A DNA stretch of 64,000 nucleotides from Fimenecus sp045545735 (GCA_045545735.1 JAZQBM010000008.1:124001-188000), one strand, 5' to 3'; numbered from the stretch's first letter, positions 33,487-42,771 are shown. The notes: generated by a model not told the origin, from the sequence alone. Numbers and translations are program-made.

Positions 33487-35568
33487 GTGGAACGTTATTT
33501 AGTATTATTCACGTTTTTAGGCTCAGTTATTGCACTTTTATTTGCGTTGTTTACTGCAAAGAAGGTGCTTAAATTTTCTGAGGGAACAGAAAGAATGAAG
33601 CATATTTCTCAGTCAATCCGTCAGGGTGCAAATGCTTATCTTAAAAGACAGTATTCAATTGTAGCAGTTTTCTTTGGCGGAATGTTTGTAGTTCTTTGTA
33701 TTATGGCTGCAGCAGGATTTCTCACGTGGTTTGTGCCGTTTGCTTTTGTTACAGGCGGTCTTTTCTCGGGCCTTTCAGGCTTTGTAGGAATGAAAATTGC
33801 AACACTTTCAAACGCAAGAACTGCTAATGCTTGTCGCGAAGGTCTTAACAAAGGTCTTCGAGTTGCTTTCTCAGCAGGTTCTGTTATGGGCTTTACCGTT
33901 GTCGGTCTTGGACTTTTAGACATTTCAGTATGGTTCTTCCTTTTAAAGTTTGTATTCCACCTTCCTGCGACTGAAATCACAAGTGCAATGCTTACATTTG
34001 GTATGGGTGCTTCTTCAATGGCACTTTTTGCCCGTGTTGGCGGTGGTATTTTCACAAAAGCGGCTGACGTTGGTGCTGACCTTGTTGGTAAGGTTGAGGC
34101 AGGTATTCCTGAAGATGACCCGCGTAACCCTGCGGTTATTGCTGATAACGTAGGCGATAATGTTGGTGACGTTGCAGGTATGGGTGCTGACCTTTATGAA
34201 TCATACGTAAGTTCAGTTATTTCTGCATCTGCTCTCGGTGTTTCTGCATTCGGGGGTGATGTTAAAGCAATGGCAGTTCCAATGCTTTTGGCTGCAGTTG
34301 GTATTATTATGTCAATTCTCGGTACATTCTTTGTACGTACAGGTGAAAATATTTCACAGAAACTTCTTCTTAAAGCTCTCAGTCGAGGTACAAATTTAAG
34401 TGCCGTAGGTATTGCAGTTGTTTCTTTGCCAATCGTACTTTTAGTTTTGGGTAAAGAAAATTGGGGGCTCTATGTTGCTATTCTTTCAGGACTTTTAGCT
34501 GGTGTGCTTATAGGTAAATCTACTGAATATTACACATCTGACAGTTATAATCCTACAAAGAAACTTGCTGCAACTAGTGAAACAGGCTCGGCAACGATTA
34601 TTATTGGTGGTCTTGGTTTGGGTATGAAATCAACAGCTCTTCCTATTATTATTGTAGGTATCAGCGTGCTTATTTCTTATTTCATTTCAGGTGGTAGCGA
34701 AAGTGCATCAATGGGACTTTACGGTATTGCACTTTCAGCAGTTGGTATGCTTTCAACTCTCGGTATCACTCTTGCAACTGATGCTTATGGCCCTGTTGCT
34801 GATAATGCAGGCGGTATTGCTGAAATGTCAGGACTTGAACCTGAAGTGCGTGAAAGAACAGATGCTCTTGATGCTCTCGGTAACACAACAGCGGCAACAG
34901 GTAAAGGTTTTGCAATCGGTTCGGCGGCACTCACAGCCCTTGCTCTTATTGCGTCTTATGTTGATAAGATTAAGAGTATTGACCCTACTGCTGATTTAAG
35001 TTTTGATATTGTTAACCCAGTAGTACTTATTGGACTTTTTGTTGGTGGATGTTTGCCATTCGTATTTGCCGCACTTACAATGGATTCAGTAGGCAAAGCT
35101 GCACAAAGTGTTGTTAAAGAAGTACGTCGTCAGTTTAAAGAAATCGCTGGTCTTATGGACGGTAAAGCAGAACCTGATTATGCATCTTGCGTTGACCTTT
35201 GCACAAAAGCAAGTCTTCGTGAAATGGTGCTTCCTACAATCGTTGCTATTGCTGTTCCTGTTATTGTAGGTCTTGTGCTTGGCTATAAGGGCGTTGTCGG
35301 TATGCTTGCAGGTGCTACAGTTTCAGGTTTCTTAATGGCGATTTTTATGTCAAACTCAGGTGGTGCTTGGGATAACGCGAAGAAATACATTGAATCAGGT
35401 GTTCACGGCGGTAAGGGTAGTGAACAACATAAAGGTGCAGTTGTTGGTGACACAGTAGGTGACCCTTTCAAAGATACGTCAGGTCCTGCAATCAACATTC
35501 TTATCAAGCTTCTTTCAATGGTTTCAATTGTATTTGCAGCCCTTGTAGTTAATTTTAGTATTCTTTGA
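33487..35568 (+). CDS. hppA: membrane-bound ion-pumping pyrophosphatase
   Basis: 693 residues, about 16 transmembrane helices. Hydrolyses PPi to pump H+ or Na+. Active-site signatures DVGADLVGKVEAGIPEDDPRNP, NVGDNVGDVAGMGADLYES and DAYGPVADNAGGIAEM are complete. GNTTAATGKGFAIGSA has Ala where K+-independent enzymes have Lys, so this is of the K+-dependent class; whether Na+ or H+ is moved is not decided here. A GTG start at 33487 follows AAAGGA. Confidence 0.97.
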   Translation: MERYLVLFTFLGSVIALLFALFTAKKVLKFSEGTERMKHISQSIRQGANAYLKRQYSIVAVFFGGMFVVLCIMAAAGFLTWFVPFAFVTGGLFSGLSGFVGMKIATLSNARTANACREGLNKGLRVAFSAGSVMGFTVVGLGLLDISVWFFLLKFVFHLPATEITSAMLTFGMGASSMALFARVGGGIFTKAADVGADLVGKVEAGIPEDDPRNPAVIADNVGDNVGDVAGMGADLYESYVSSVISASALGVSAFGGDVKAMAVPMLLAAVGIIMSILGTFFVRTGENISQKLLLKALSRGTNLSAVGIAVVSLPIVLLVLGKENWGLYVAILSGLLAGVLIGKSTEYYTSDSYNPTKKLAATSETGSATIIIGGLGLGMKSTALPIIIVGISVLISYFISGGSESASMGLYGIALSAVGMLSTLGITLATDAYGPVADNAGGIAEMSGLEPEVRERTDALDALGNTTAATGKGFAIGSAALTALALIASYVDKIKSIDPTADLSFDIVNPVVLIGLFVGGCLPFVFAALTMDSVGKAAQSVVKEVRRQFKEIAGLMDGKAEPDYASCVDLCTKASLREMVLPTIVAIAVPVIVGLVLGYKGVVGMLAGATVSGFLMAIFMSNSGGAWDNAKKYIESGVHGGKGSEQHKGAVVGDTVGDPFKDTSGPAINILIKLLSMVSIVFAALVVNFSIL

Positions 35569-35582
35569 TTTATTTATTTTGA

Positions 35583-35621
35583 AATACCGTCATTCTGAAA
35601 AGGATTGACGGTATTTTTTTA
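35583..35621 (+). terminator. intrinsic terminator
   Basis: AATACCGTCA (35583-35592) pairs with TGACGGTATT (35606-35615), then a T run. Confidence 0.88.
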
Positions 35622-35650
35622 TTGACTTTAACTGCTGTAAATTTTATAAT
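35622..35650 (+). promoter_or_regulatory. SigA-type promoter of the RING-like/murT/gatD operon
   Basis: TTGACT (35622-35627), 17 bp, TATAAT (35645-35650), immediately after the hppA terminator and 25 bp before the ATG. Confidence 0.72.
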
Positions 35651-35675
35651 ATTTTACAGAAAGGTGAGATGTTTA

Positions 35676-36215
35676 ATGGCAAACCTTATATGTGCAAAAT
35701 GTAATCAGCCAATTGATGAAGAAAATGCGGTTGAGTGTCCTCATTGCTGGGAAATATATCATAAAGTATGTTGGGAAGAACTTTCTAACTGTATAACTTG
35801 CAAAAAGTTTAATCCCATTTATGAAATGGTACAGGCACAAAAAAACGCTGAAGTACAGGTTCAACAAGAAGAAAAGACGGAGCTTCAGGACAAAGAAAAT
35901 ACTGTTGATGAAGAAATAACGGAATTCAATGGTCAAGAAAATCCGTCGTCACCCGTTGCGAATATGGTGCTTTTCGTTTCTAATATTGCACTGGTTTTAG
36001 GTGTGATTTTTGGTGTTGTCTTTGCTGCTTATATGTTGATAATCGGCGGGGTTATAAGCGGAATAATCGGTGCGGTCATAGGTGCTGTTGTGGCTGCTGT
36101 GGGTTGGGTTATATCTGTGCTTATTAAAGGCTTTGCAGAACTTATAAACAACTCACAAAAGAATGCTTATTACTTGTCAAAGTTAGTGGAAAAACAAGAA
36201 GAAAAGGAAGAATAA
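35676..36215 (+). CDS. prokaryotic RING-finger-like zinc protein with membrane helices
   Basis: 179 residues. N-terminal Cys/His cluster (CAKCNQPI, then CPHCWEIYHKVCWEEL, then CITCKK) with RING-type spacing, as in the prokaryotic RING family. A Gln/Glu-rich linker (~55-90) leads to two hydrophobic helices (VLFVSNIALVLGVIFGVVFA and GGVISGIIGAVIGAVVAAVG) and a charged tail. Start ATG at 35676 has AAAGGTGAG. One base separates it from murT, so it may act with the peptidoglycan amidation pair. No ubiquitin-like partner is seen nearby; function unknown. Confidence 0.75.
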   Translation: MANLICAKCNQPIDEENAVECPHCWEIYHKVCWEELSNCITCKKFNPIYEMVQAQKNAEVQVQQEEKTELQDKENTVDEEITEFNGQENPSSPVANMVLFVSNIALVLGVIFGVVFAAYMLIIGGVISGIIGAVIGAVVAAVGWVISVLIKGFAELINNSQKNAYYLSKLVEKQEEKEE

Positions 36216-36216
36216 A

Positions 36217-37593
36217 ATGGGTAAATTAAGATTTTTAATTGCTTTAATCGTGGGCAAGGTGTTAATTTTCTTGCTCGATAAAATATTTAAGAGAGGTACA
36301 AATCTTCCGGGCGAAATTATGCTTAAAATCTGCCCCGATGCACTCTCACGTTTCGCTATGCCTGAAACTACCGTGAGCGTAACAGGTACAAACGGTAAAA
36401 CGGGTACTTCAAACTTACTTACTCATATTATTCGTAATAGCGGTAAAACCGTCGTAAACAACTCAAAAGGTTCAAATATGGCACCTGGTCTTGTAACTGC
36501 TCTTGCTACGGAATGCACTTTAGGTGGTAAGGTAACTGCTGATGTTGCTGTTTTAGAGGTTGACGAGCGTTCATCACAGTTCATCTACACAAAATTTGTT
36601 CCCGATTATATTCTTTGCACAAACCTTTTCCGCGACTCAATTATGCGTAACGGTCACAGCGGATTTATTTTTGATAAAATTAATGATTATCTCAGCGAAA
36701 AGACTACACTTGTCCTCAATGCTAATGACGGTATTTCAGGGCTTTTGGGCGAAGAAAAGTGTAATCGCGTATTCTTCTCTGTAAACAAAACTGAAAGAAG
36801 TACAACAGAATGTGAAGATACAGTTTGCGACTTGATTGCTTGTCCTAAATGCAATCATAAACTTCAATACGAGTTTTATCATTACAATCATATCGGCGTA
36901 CCAAAGTGTAATTCTTGCAGATTTGAGATGCCACAAAGCACATATTTCGCAAGCGATGTTGACTTTGAAAATGGTACTTTTGTATTCAACGGGGACAAAG
37001 GCGAAAGCCTTGTTTTACCATATCAAAAAGGCAATTTCTTCAATGTTTTCAATATTACAGGTGCTTGTGCAATCTGTCGTCTTATGGGAATTGACCTCCA
37101 AGTAATTGAAAACAGTATCGAAGATTTGTCATCAAAAACAGGGCGTTTTCAAGAGAACAAATTCGGCGGAGTTGAAGTGATTTCAATGCTTTCAAAAAAC
37201 CAGAATCCTATTTCTTGCTCACAAAGTCTTAAATACCTTGACAGCACGGAAAACAACAAAGATGTTGTGCTTTTAATTACTGACAGTAACGACAAAGTTC
37301 ATGGTCATGAAGATATTTCATGGCTTTATGATACTGATTTTGCACCACTCACAAGCGATAAAATCAAGAATATTTATATCGGTGGCTCTCGTTGCTATGA
37401 TTTGGCTGAATGCCTTGAAATCAAAGGATTTGACACAGAAAAATTTGTTCTTTTCGAGAATTATGATGAGTTGGCAAATGCAGTCAGTAAAAATGCAAAT
37501 GCGGACAGAAGTATTGTAATTTATTTTGAACTTTATGCTACAAGCGTAGTTGCAAAAATCAAAAACGCTTTAAAAGAAAAGGGGGACAAGTAA
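36217..37593 (+). CDS. murT: lipid II isoglutaminyl synthase subunit MurT-like
   Basis: 458 residues. Mur-ligase ATPase core: P-loop VTGTNGKTGTSNLL, VLEVDERSS, later the C-terminal domain with GHEDISWLYDTDF containing the proposed catalytic Asp. A four-Cys ribbon (CPKCNHKL and CNSC, ~residues 209-233) is inserted in the central domain as in Staphylococcus aureus MurT. An N-terminal hydrophobic stretch may associate with the membrane. With GatD, MurT amidates D-Glu of lipid II to D-isoglutamine. Three bases before gatD-like. Confidence 0.93.
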   Translation: MGKLRFLIALIVGKVLIFLLDKIFKRGTNLPGEIMLKICPDALSRFAMPETTVSVTGTNGKTGTSNLLTHIIRNSGKTVVNNSKGSNMAPGLVTALATECTLGGKVTADVAVLEVDERSSQFIYTKFVPDYILCTNLFRDSIMRNGHSGFIFDKINDYLSEKTTLVLNANDGISGLLGEEKCNRVFFSVNKTERSTTECEDTVCDLIACPKCNHKLQYEFYHYNHIGVPKCNSCRFEMPQSTYFASDVDFENGTFVFNGDKGESLVLPYQKGNFFNVFNITGACAICRLMGIDLQVIENSIEDLSSKTGRFQENKFGGVEVISMLSKNQNPISCSQSLKYLDSTENNKDVVLLITDSNDKVHGHEDISWLYDTDFAPLTSDKIKNIYIGGSRCYDLAECLEIKGFDTEKFVLFENYDELANAVSKNANADRSIVIYFELYATSVVAKIKNALKEKGDK

Positions 37594-37595
37594 TT

Positions 37596-38303
37596 ATGAA
37601 AAAATTTGTAATTGAAGTGCTTTACCCCGAATACAACAACCTTTACGGCGACCGCGGAAATGCAGAGTATCTTAAAAAGAAATTAACTCTTGCTGGGTAT
37701 GATGCCCAGATAGTTGAAACTTCACTTTTTGATGAGCCAAAATTTATAAGTGAGCAGGTTGATGTTTTGCTTATTGGACCTTGTCAGGAAAAACATCAAC
37801 TAATTGAAATTGAAAGACTTAAAAATTACCGTGACGATTTAAAGAAACGCATTGGAAACGGCGGCGTAATTCTTGCAACAGGTAATGCTTTTGAGATTTT
37901 CGGTGATTACATCGAAGACGCAAAAGGCGAAAAACACGATTGTCTTAAACTCTTCCCATATTACGCAAAGCAGTTTTCAAGACTTCGCTATAACGATTGT
38001 AGTGTAGGGGAATTTGACGGTATGCAAATTGCGGGATTTAAAAATCTTTTAAGCCATTCTTACGGCGAAAACCCATGCCCATTCCTTACAATGAAAACGG
38101 GTGTGGGTATGAATAAAGAAACTAAAGTTGAGGGCGTCCACAAAAACAACCTTTTTGCAACATATCACACAGGGCCGCTTCTCCCACTTAACCCACTATT
38201 TACAGATTATTTAATTAGACTTGTAGATAGTGAATATGTAGGAGTAGAACTTAAATACGAAACAAAAGCACACGAAAGCCGAATTAAAGAATTATTAAAA
38301 TAA
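37596..38303 (+). CDS. gatD: GatD-like glutamine amidotransferase lacking the usual Cys nucleophile
   Basis: 235 residues with the GatD-type class I amidotransferase fold: LYPEYNNLYGDRGNAEYL at the start and GPLLPLNP near the end. The nucleophile elbow reads ILATGNAFEIFG, with Thr95 where S. aureus GatD has Cys94. The catalytic His region reads TYHTGPLL instead of the usual TYLHGPLL, with His191 one place earlier, and the oxyanion loop is GPCQEKHQ rather than GGGQD. Overall length and position beside murT are normal. It may use another nitrogen source, or be structural only. Confidence 0.85.
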   Translation: MKKFVIEVLYPEYNNLYGDRGNAEYLKKKLTLAGYDAQIVETSLFDEPKFISEQVDVLLIGPCQEKHQLIEIERLKNYRDDLKKRIGNGGVILATGNAFEIFGDYIEDAKGEKHDCLKLFPYYAKQFSRLRYNDCSVGEFDGMQIAGFKNLLSHSYGENPCPFLTMKTGVGMNKETKVEGVHKNNLFATYHTGPLLPLNPLFTDYLIRLVDSEYVGVELKYETKAHESRIKELLK

Positions 38304-38313
38304 ATACTATATG

Positions 38314-38345
38314 GAAGGGCGGGGATTTCTCCGTCTTTTCTTTTG
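38314..38345 (+). terminator. weak intrinsic terminator after gatD
   Basis: AAGGGCGGGG / CTCCGTCTTTT hairpin with G-U pairs, followed by TTTTC and TTTTG. Confidence 0.45.
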
Positions 38346-38369
38346 CAAATACAAAATATAACAAAAAAA

Positions 38370-38432
38370 GTTATAAAAAACACAAGATATTGTAATTTTT
38401 ATATTGTAATATCTTGTGTTTTTTGTTATAAT
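38370..38432 (+). promoter_or_regulatory. rlmB promoter embedded in a long AT-rich palindrome
   Basis: Arms AAAAACACAAGATATT (left) and AATATCTTGTGTTTTT (right) pair perfectly, with GTTATA/TATAAC outer ends. The right arm contains TTGTAA (38404-38409), 17 bp, TATAAT (38427-38432). Either cruciform DNA or an upstream transcript's hairpin could therefore affect promoter use. Confidence 0.6.
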
Positions 38433-38480
38433 AAGGTATTAAAAATATTATGTGTAACTATGCCCGAACGGAGTAGGAAA

Positions 38481-39245
38481 ATGGACAATAAATTTGATAA
38501 ATTTAATGAAGAAAGACAAAAGGATTTAATAATCGGCAGAAATGCCGTAACTGAACTTATAAAGTCAGGTCGTGAAATTGACACGCTCTTTGTTTTAAGG
38601 GGTGAGAAAAACGGCTCTGTTGGTAAGATTATCGGTCAATGTCGTGAAAAAGGTGCAGTAATCAAGGAAGTTGACAAGAAAAAACTTGATTTTATGTGTG
38701 GTCACGCTAATCATCAGGGCGTTGTGGCAATCTGTGCCGCTCACGATTATGCAACTGTTGAAGAAATTTTAACAGTTGCTGAAGAAAGAGGCGAAGCACC
38801 ATTCATTGTGGCTTGTGACGGTATTGAAGACCCGCATAATTTAGGTGCAATTATCCGTACTGCCGAGGCGGCGGGTGTTCATGGGATTATTATTCCAAAA
38901 CGTAGAAGTGCGTCACTTAACTACACAGTAGGCAAAACAAGTGCAGGTGCTCTTGAATACATGAAAGTTGCACGTGTTTCAAATCTTGCATCAACTCTTG
39001 ACGAACTTAAAGAAAAAGGTTTGTGGGTATATGGTGCTGATATGGACGGTGAAGATGCACGCTCAGTAAACCTTGACGGTGCGGCGGTGCTTGTAATCGG
39101 TTCAGAGGGTGACGGTATGAGCAGGATTGTCCGTGAAAAGTGTGATTTTATTGTTTCTCTTAAAATGAAAGGGCAAATCAACTCACTTAACGCATCAGTA
39201 GCCGGAGGCATTTTGATGTATGAGTTCGCTTATAGCAGAAAATAA
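38481..39245 (+). CDS. rlmB: TrmH-family rRNA 2'-O-methyltransferase, RlmB-like
   Basis: 254 residues. N-terminal substrate-binding domain with IIGRNAVTELIKSG. SPOUT catalytic domain with the three motifs DGIEDPHNLGAIIRTAEAAG, VLVIGSEGDGMSRIV and IVSLKMKGQINSLNASVAGG, which form the trefoil knot and SAM site. Methylates the ribose of a 23S rRNA G (G2251 in Escherichia coli). The ATG at 38481 follows GGAGTAGG; the open frame upstream only reads through the palindrome. Confidence 0.93.
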   Translation: MDNKFDKFNEERQKDLIIGRNAVTELIKSGREIDTLFVLRGEKNGSVGKIIGQCREKGAVIKEVDKKKLDFMCGHANHQGVVAICAAHDYATVEEILTVAEERGEAPFIVACDGIEDPHNLGAIIRTAEAAGVHGIIIPKRRSASLNYTVGKTSAGALEYMKVARVSNLASTLDELKEKGLWVYGADMDGEDARSVNLDGAAVLVIGSEGDGMSRIVREKCDFIVSLKMKGQINSLNASVAGGILMYEFAYSRK

Positions 39246-39285
39246 TTAAATTTAACTATAATAAACTATTCGGGGGAATTTTATT

Positions 39286-42021
39286 ATGGCAGAAAGAATA
39301 CCTGATTCATTGATTGATGAAATCCTTGCGTCAGCAAAAAATTATATTGGGGAAGAAACTGATGTCGAATATTCAGCGGAAAAAATCGACTCTCTTTTAG
39401 CAGAAATTTCAAGTGATGAAATAAAAGAACCTGTAGCAACTGAAAAAACAGTTGTTGTTCCTGCGTTCAGAAAAGAGAAAAAAGAGTTTTCACTTAATAT
39501 TAATGAAATTACAACTGCTGAAGAAATTGACGAAGCATTAGAAACCTCGGGTGATGTGGATGTGCAGGTTTCTGACAGCGGTCAAATGGAATTTCTGTCT
39601 GACGGTGTTGAAATCGGCTTCGAAAATGAACCTGATGAAATCGAAGAAACAGAAGTTGAAGAAAAAGAAGAACTCAAATCTGTAAGCGGTCAGATTTCTA
39701 TTGAAAAAACAAGAATGTTCAACGAAGTGGAAATTCGTGGGGCATATAATCCTAATATCTCACATAATTTAGGAAATAAGGTCACAAGAACCACTACAGG
39801 TGAAGCCCAACCGCTTTCAAGTTCTGCCATAGGTGAAGAAAAATATAGAAAGCACTTTATGAACAAGCCGGTGCAGAATCTTGAAAAAACTCAGGAGCAC
39901 AGAGATTTGCTTGCATCTTTACCACAGAAAACTATTGAAACCCCCGGCGTTGTGGTGAAGAAAAACAAGCAGGTATCTACTAATACTGACGGAATTGAAC
40001 CGTTGCCTACAATTGTTCCTGCGGAGTACGAATTAGAGCAGGAAAAAACAAGACTTGACTTACCTAAAGCCGAGTTCGAAGAAGTAATTTCTGATAATCA
40101 GATTATGCTTGACGGTTTTTCAGTTGATGATGAACCTGTAGTTATTCAGTCTGAAGAACAGGCTGAAGCAGAACTTCGTGAGGCGAGAAAAGATAAGGTG
40201 CAGCAGTTTATGTCAGATGGTGTGCTTTTCAAACAAGAAGTTGAAGAAGAATCTGCCCCCAAAAAACGCTTTGACCGTCAAAAACAGAATATTGCTCACG
40301 AATATTTCGGACCTAAAGAAAAAACTCGTGTAGAAGATGAGTTTGAAAAAGAAAAAAGAACGCTCACATTCAAAACCATCGCACTTTCTGTTATCTGCTT
40401 TGTAATGGCAGTTTTAGCCGCTGTTGCAGGTGCTGAAAACGGTAATTTTGAAATCTACGGCAATAATGAATATGTTTATGTTGCGGTGCAAATGCTCTTG
40501 CTTATTGTTGCGATAGGTATGAACTTCCGTAGCATTACAAATACAGTTAAAAATTTGAAGAATAAAGTTGTTGATATGGATACCGTAATTTCTGTATCAG
40601 CAATCGCAGGTTTTGTTCAATGTGTTGTAGGATTTGCATTTACTGATAACGTTGAGTCAACCGCTTGTCTTATGGCGGGTGCGTCGCTTGTTCCTATGAT
40701 AATGAAAACTGCAGGCGAACTTATCCGTTGCAAAAATGATATTGAAAATTTCTACATAGTGTCAGATGAAGAACACGAATGTTTTAGTGTTCAGAATATT
40801 CCTGATGAAGATACGGCAAACGAAATTGCCCGCGGACTTATGCTTGGGGACCCTGACATTAAGTATTCTTCAAAAATAGATTTCCCTGCACGCTTTGTTG
40901 AACTCTCACGTTCAGCTGAAGTTACGGGACCACTCTTTAAAATTGCAGTTCCCGCAATTTGTCTTATAGCGGTGATTATTGGCCTTATTTATGGCATAGT
41001 TTCGAAGAATTTATTTGCAGGTATCAGTACATTTACGGGCATTATTCTTATGGGACTTCCTGTTGCAGCAAGCCTTTTGTCAGCGGTGAATATTAACGCG
41101 GCGAACAAAAAACTCAATGCAGAAGGTACAGTAATCAACGGTTACAGTGCAGTTGAAGATGCGGTAAATTCTAACGGTGTTATGATTGATGCTTGTGATG
41201 CTTTTGTAAGCGGTGGCTGTAATATTGAGGGTATGAAATTATACCACAAAATGCGTATTGATGAGGCAATCCTTTATACTGCATCTGTAATTATCGCGTC
41301 AGGTGGTGTTCTTGCAGATGTTTTTGAGGGTGTAATTATAGGCAAAAAAGAACTTCTTTTCCCTGTGGAATCTCTCTCATATGAAGAAAAACTTGGTTGT
41401 TCTTGTTGGATTCACAATCACAGAGTTCTTGTTGGTAACCGTGAACTTTTAGTTCATCATAATGTGGAAACGCCTGACAAAGAACTTGAAGAAAAATACA
41501 AATCAAATGGCAAAAACGTAATTTACCTTGCAATTGAGGGTAAAATTTCAGCAATGTTCGTTGTTGTTTATAAAGCGAACGAAGAAACAGCAAAATATAT
41601 GCGTGAACTTGAAAAAGATGGTCTTACAATCTTCTTCAGAACATCTGACGCAAATATTACAGAGCAGTTCCTTGAACGTGAATTCGGTCTTCCCTCAAAT
41701 GTAGTTAAGATTATCAATCCTGTTGCAGGCGAAATGTTTGCAAAAGTTAAGAATACCGAAAGAGAACGCGGTGACGCAAAGATTATTCACGACGGCAGAG
41801 TTAAAACTATGCTTTCTGCACTTCATAGTGCCTTTGCAATAAGTTCTTATGTAACTGTTTCAAGAACAGTTCAGTTAGTTGCATCATTCATTGGCGTTGT
41901 TATTGTAGCCTTGCTTGCATTCCTTTCGGGACTTGCACAAATAGGCGTATGGCAAATTATAATATATCAAGCAGTCTGGGCAGTAGTCCTTTCTGTTTTA
42001 CCAAATTTAAGAAAAATATAA
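39286..42021 (+). CDS. degenerate P-type-ATPase-like membrane protein with acidic N-terminal region
   Basis: 911 residues. The first ~350 are acidic, low-complexity and probably disordered. Membrane helices occur near 362-382, 397-415, 433-455, 560-580, 585-605 and 865-908. Between the last groups lies a domain like the P/N domains of heavy-metal P-type ATPases (WIHNHRVLVGNRELL, NVIYLAIEGKISAMFVV). The phosphorylation motif DKTGT is missing (VMIDACDAFVSGG, 632-644), TGDN is TSDAN (786-790), and GDGxND is HDGRVKTM (835-842). It cannot be an ordinary ion pump. GGGGG-type ribosome site upstream. Function unknown. Confidence 0.72.
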   Translation: MAERIPDSLIDEILASAKNYIGEETDVEYSAEKIDSLLAEISSDEIKEPVATEKTVVVPAFRKEKKEFSLNINEITTAEEIDEALETSGDVDVQVSDSGQMEFLSDGVEIGFENEPDEIEETEVEEKEELKSVSGQISIEKTRMFNEVEIRGAYNPNISHNLGNKVTRTTTGEAQPLSSSAIGEEKYRKHFMNKPVQNLEKTQEHRDLLASLPQKTIETPGVVVKKNKQVSTNTDGIEPLPTIVPAEYELEQEKTRLDLPKAEFEEVISDNQIMLDGFSVDDEPVVIQSEEQAEAELREARKDKVQQFMSDGVLFKQEVEEESAPKKRFDRQKQNIAHEYFGPKEKTRVEDEFEKEKRTLTFKTIALSVICFVMAVLAAVAGAENGNFEIYGNNEYVYVAVQMLLLIVAIGMNFRSITNTVKNLKNKVVDMDTVISVSAIAGFVQCVVGFAFTDNVESTACLMAGASLVPMIMKTAGELIRCKNDIENFYIVSDEEHECFSVQNIPDEDTANEIARGLMLGDPDIKYSSKIDFPARFVELSRSAEVTGPLFKIAVPAICLIAVIIGLIYGIVSKNLFAGISTFTGIILMGLPVAASLLSAVNINAANKKLNAEGTVINGYSAVEDAVNSNGVMIDACDAFVSGGCNIEGMKLYHKMRIDEAILYTASVIIASGGVLADVFEGVIIGKKELLFPVESLSYEEKLGCSCWIHNHRVLVGNRELLVHHNVETPDKELEEKYKSNGKNVIYLAIEGKISAMFVVVYKANEETAKYMRELEKDGLTIFFRTSDANITEQFLEREFGLPSNVVKIINPVAGEMFAKVKNTERERGDAKIIHDGRVKTMLSALHSAFAISSYVTVSRTVQLVASFIGVVIVALLAFLSGLAQIGVWQIIIYQAVWAVVLSVLPNLRKI

Positions 42022-42036
42022 ATGGAGATGAGTCAA

Positions 42037-42771
42037 TTGGCAGAATTTTGGGAATCTGTAAAAGAAATTGCATTATGGGTGTGGAACTTTGACCAGGTAC
42101 GCTTTTTTGTTGATGCCCTTATAAAGTTAGGATTTGCGGCATTGCTCAGCGGATTTATTGGTTATGAGCGTGAACATTCACACCGTCCTGCAGGCTTCAG
42201 AACACATATTCTCGTGTCAGTCGGCTCAGCTCTTGTAATGCTTACATCAGTCTATATCGCAAAAGAACAAGGACTTACAACTGACGTTACACGAATGAGT
42301 GCACAAGTTTTAAGTGGTATCGGTTTCCTTGGTGCAGGTACAATTCTTCGTGAGGGTTTTTCAGTTAAAGGTCTTACAACTGCCGCATCTCTCTGGGCAG
42401 TTTCTTGTATCGGTATTGCGGTGGGTTCAGGATTTTATGCAGGTGCATTCGTTGCAACTTTTGTAATCTATTTAACTCTTAACTCCCTTAAAAGATTTAT
42501 TGTTCGTGGGTCTGCCGGCAAATTGCTCTTTATTGAAATTAAAGATGTTGGTGTGCAAATTCCACTTATTACAAAAACAATCAAGCAGTGCGGTGGCACA
42601 ATTCATTCAATGGAAGTTGTTTATACTGAAACAAAAGATTTAAAATTCAAACGCCGTAAAGATACATCTGTTATTAAAGTGCTAGTATTCCCTAAAAATG
42701 ACGACTCACTCTCTCTTATGATTACAACCATTCGCAGTATGGAAGACGTTGAGGATATTTATGTTGACTGA
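42037..42771 (+). CDS. MgtC/SapB family membrane protein
   Basis: About 244 residues. N-terminal membrane domain with four or five helices and the family signatures GFIGYEREHSHRPAGFRTHILVSVG (as two parts) and LSGIGFLGAGTILREG; C-terminal ACT-like cytoplasmic domain (IPLITKTIKQCGGTIHSMEVV). MgtC proteins are linked to growth at low Mg2+ and to control of ATP synthase. TTG at 42037 is preferred since GGAGATGAG precedes it by 4-5 bp; an ATG at 42022 abuts the previous stop without a ribosome site. Confidence 0.88.
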   Translation: MAEFWESVKEIALWVWNFDQVRFFVDALIKLGFAALLSGFIGYEREHSHRPAGFRTHILVSVGSALVMLTSVYIAKEQGLTTDVTRMSAQVLSGIGFLGAGTILREGFSVKGLTTAASLWAVSCIGIAVGSGFYAGAFVATFVIYLTLNSLKRFIVRGSAGKLLFIEIKDVGVQIPLITKTIKQCGGTIHSMEVVYTETKDLKFKRRKDTSVIKVLVFPKNDDSLSLMITTIRSMEDVEDIYVD

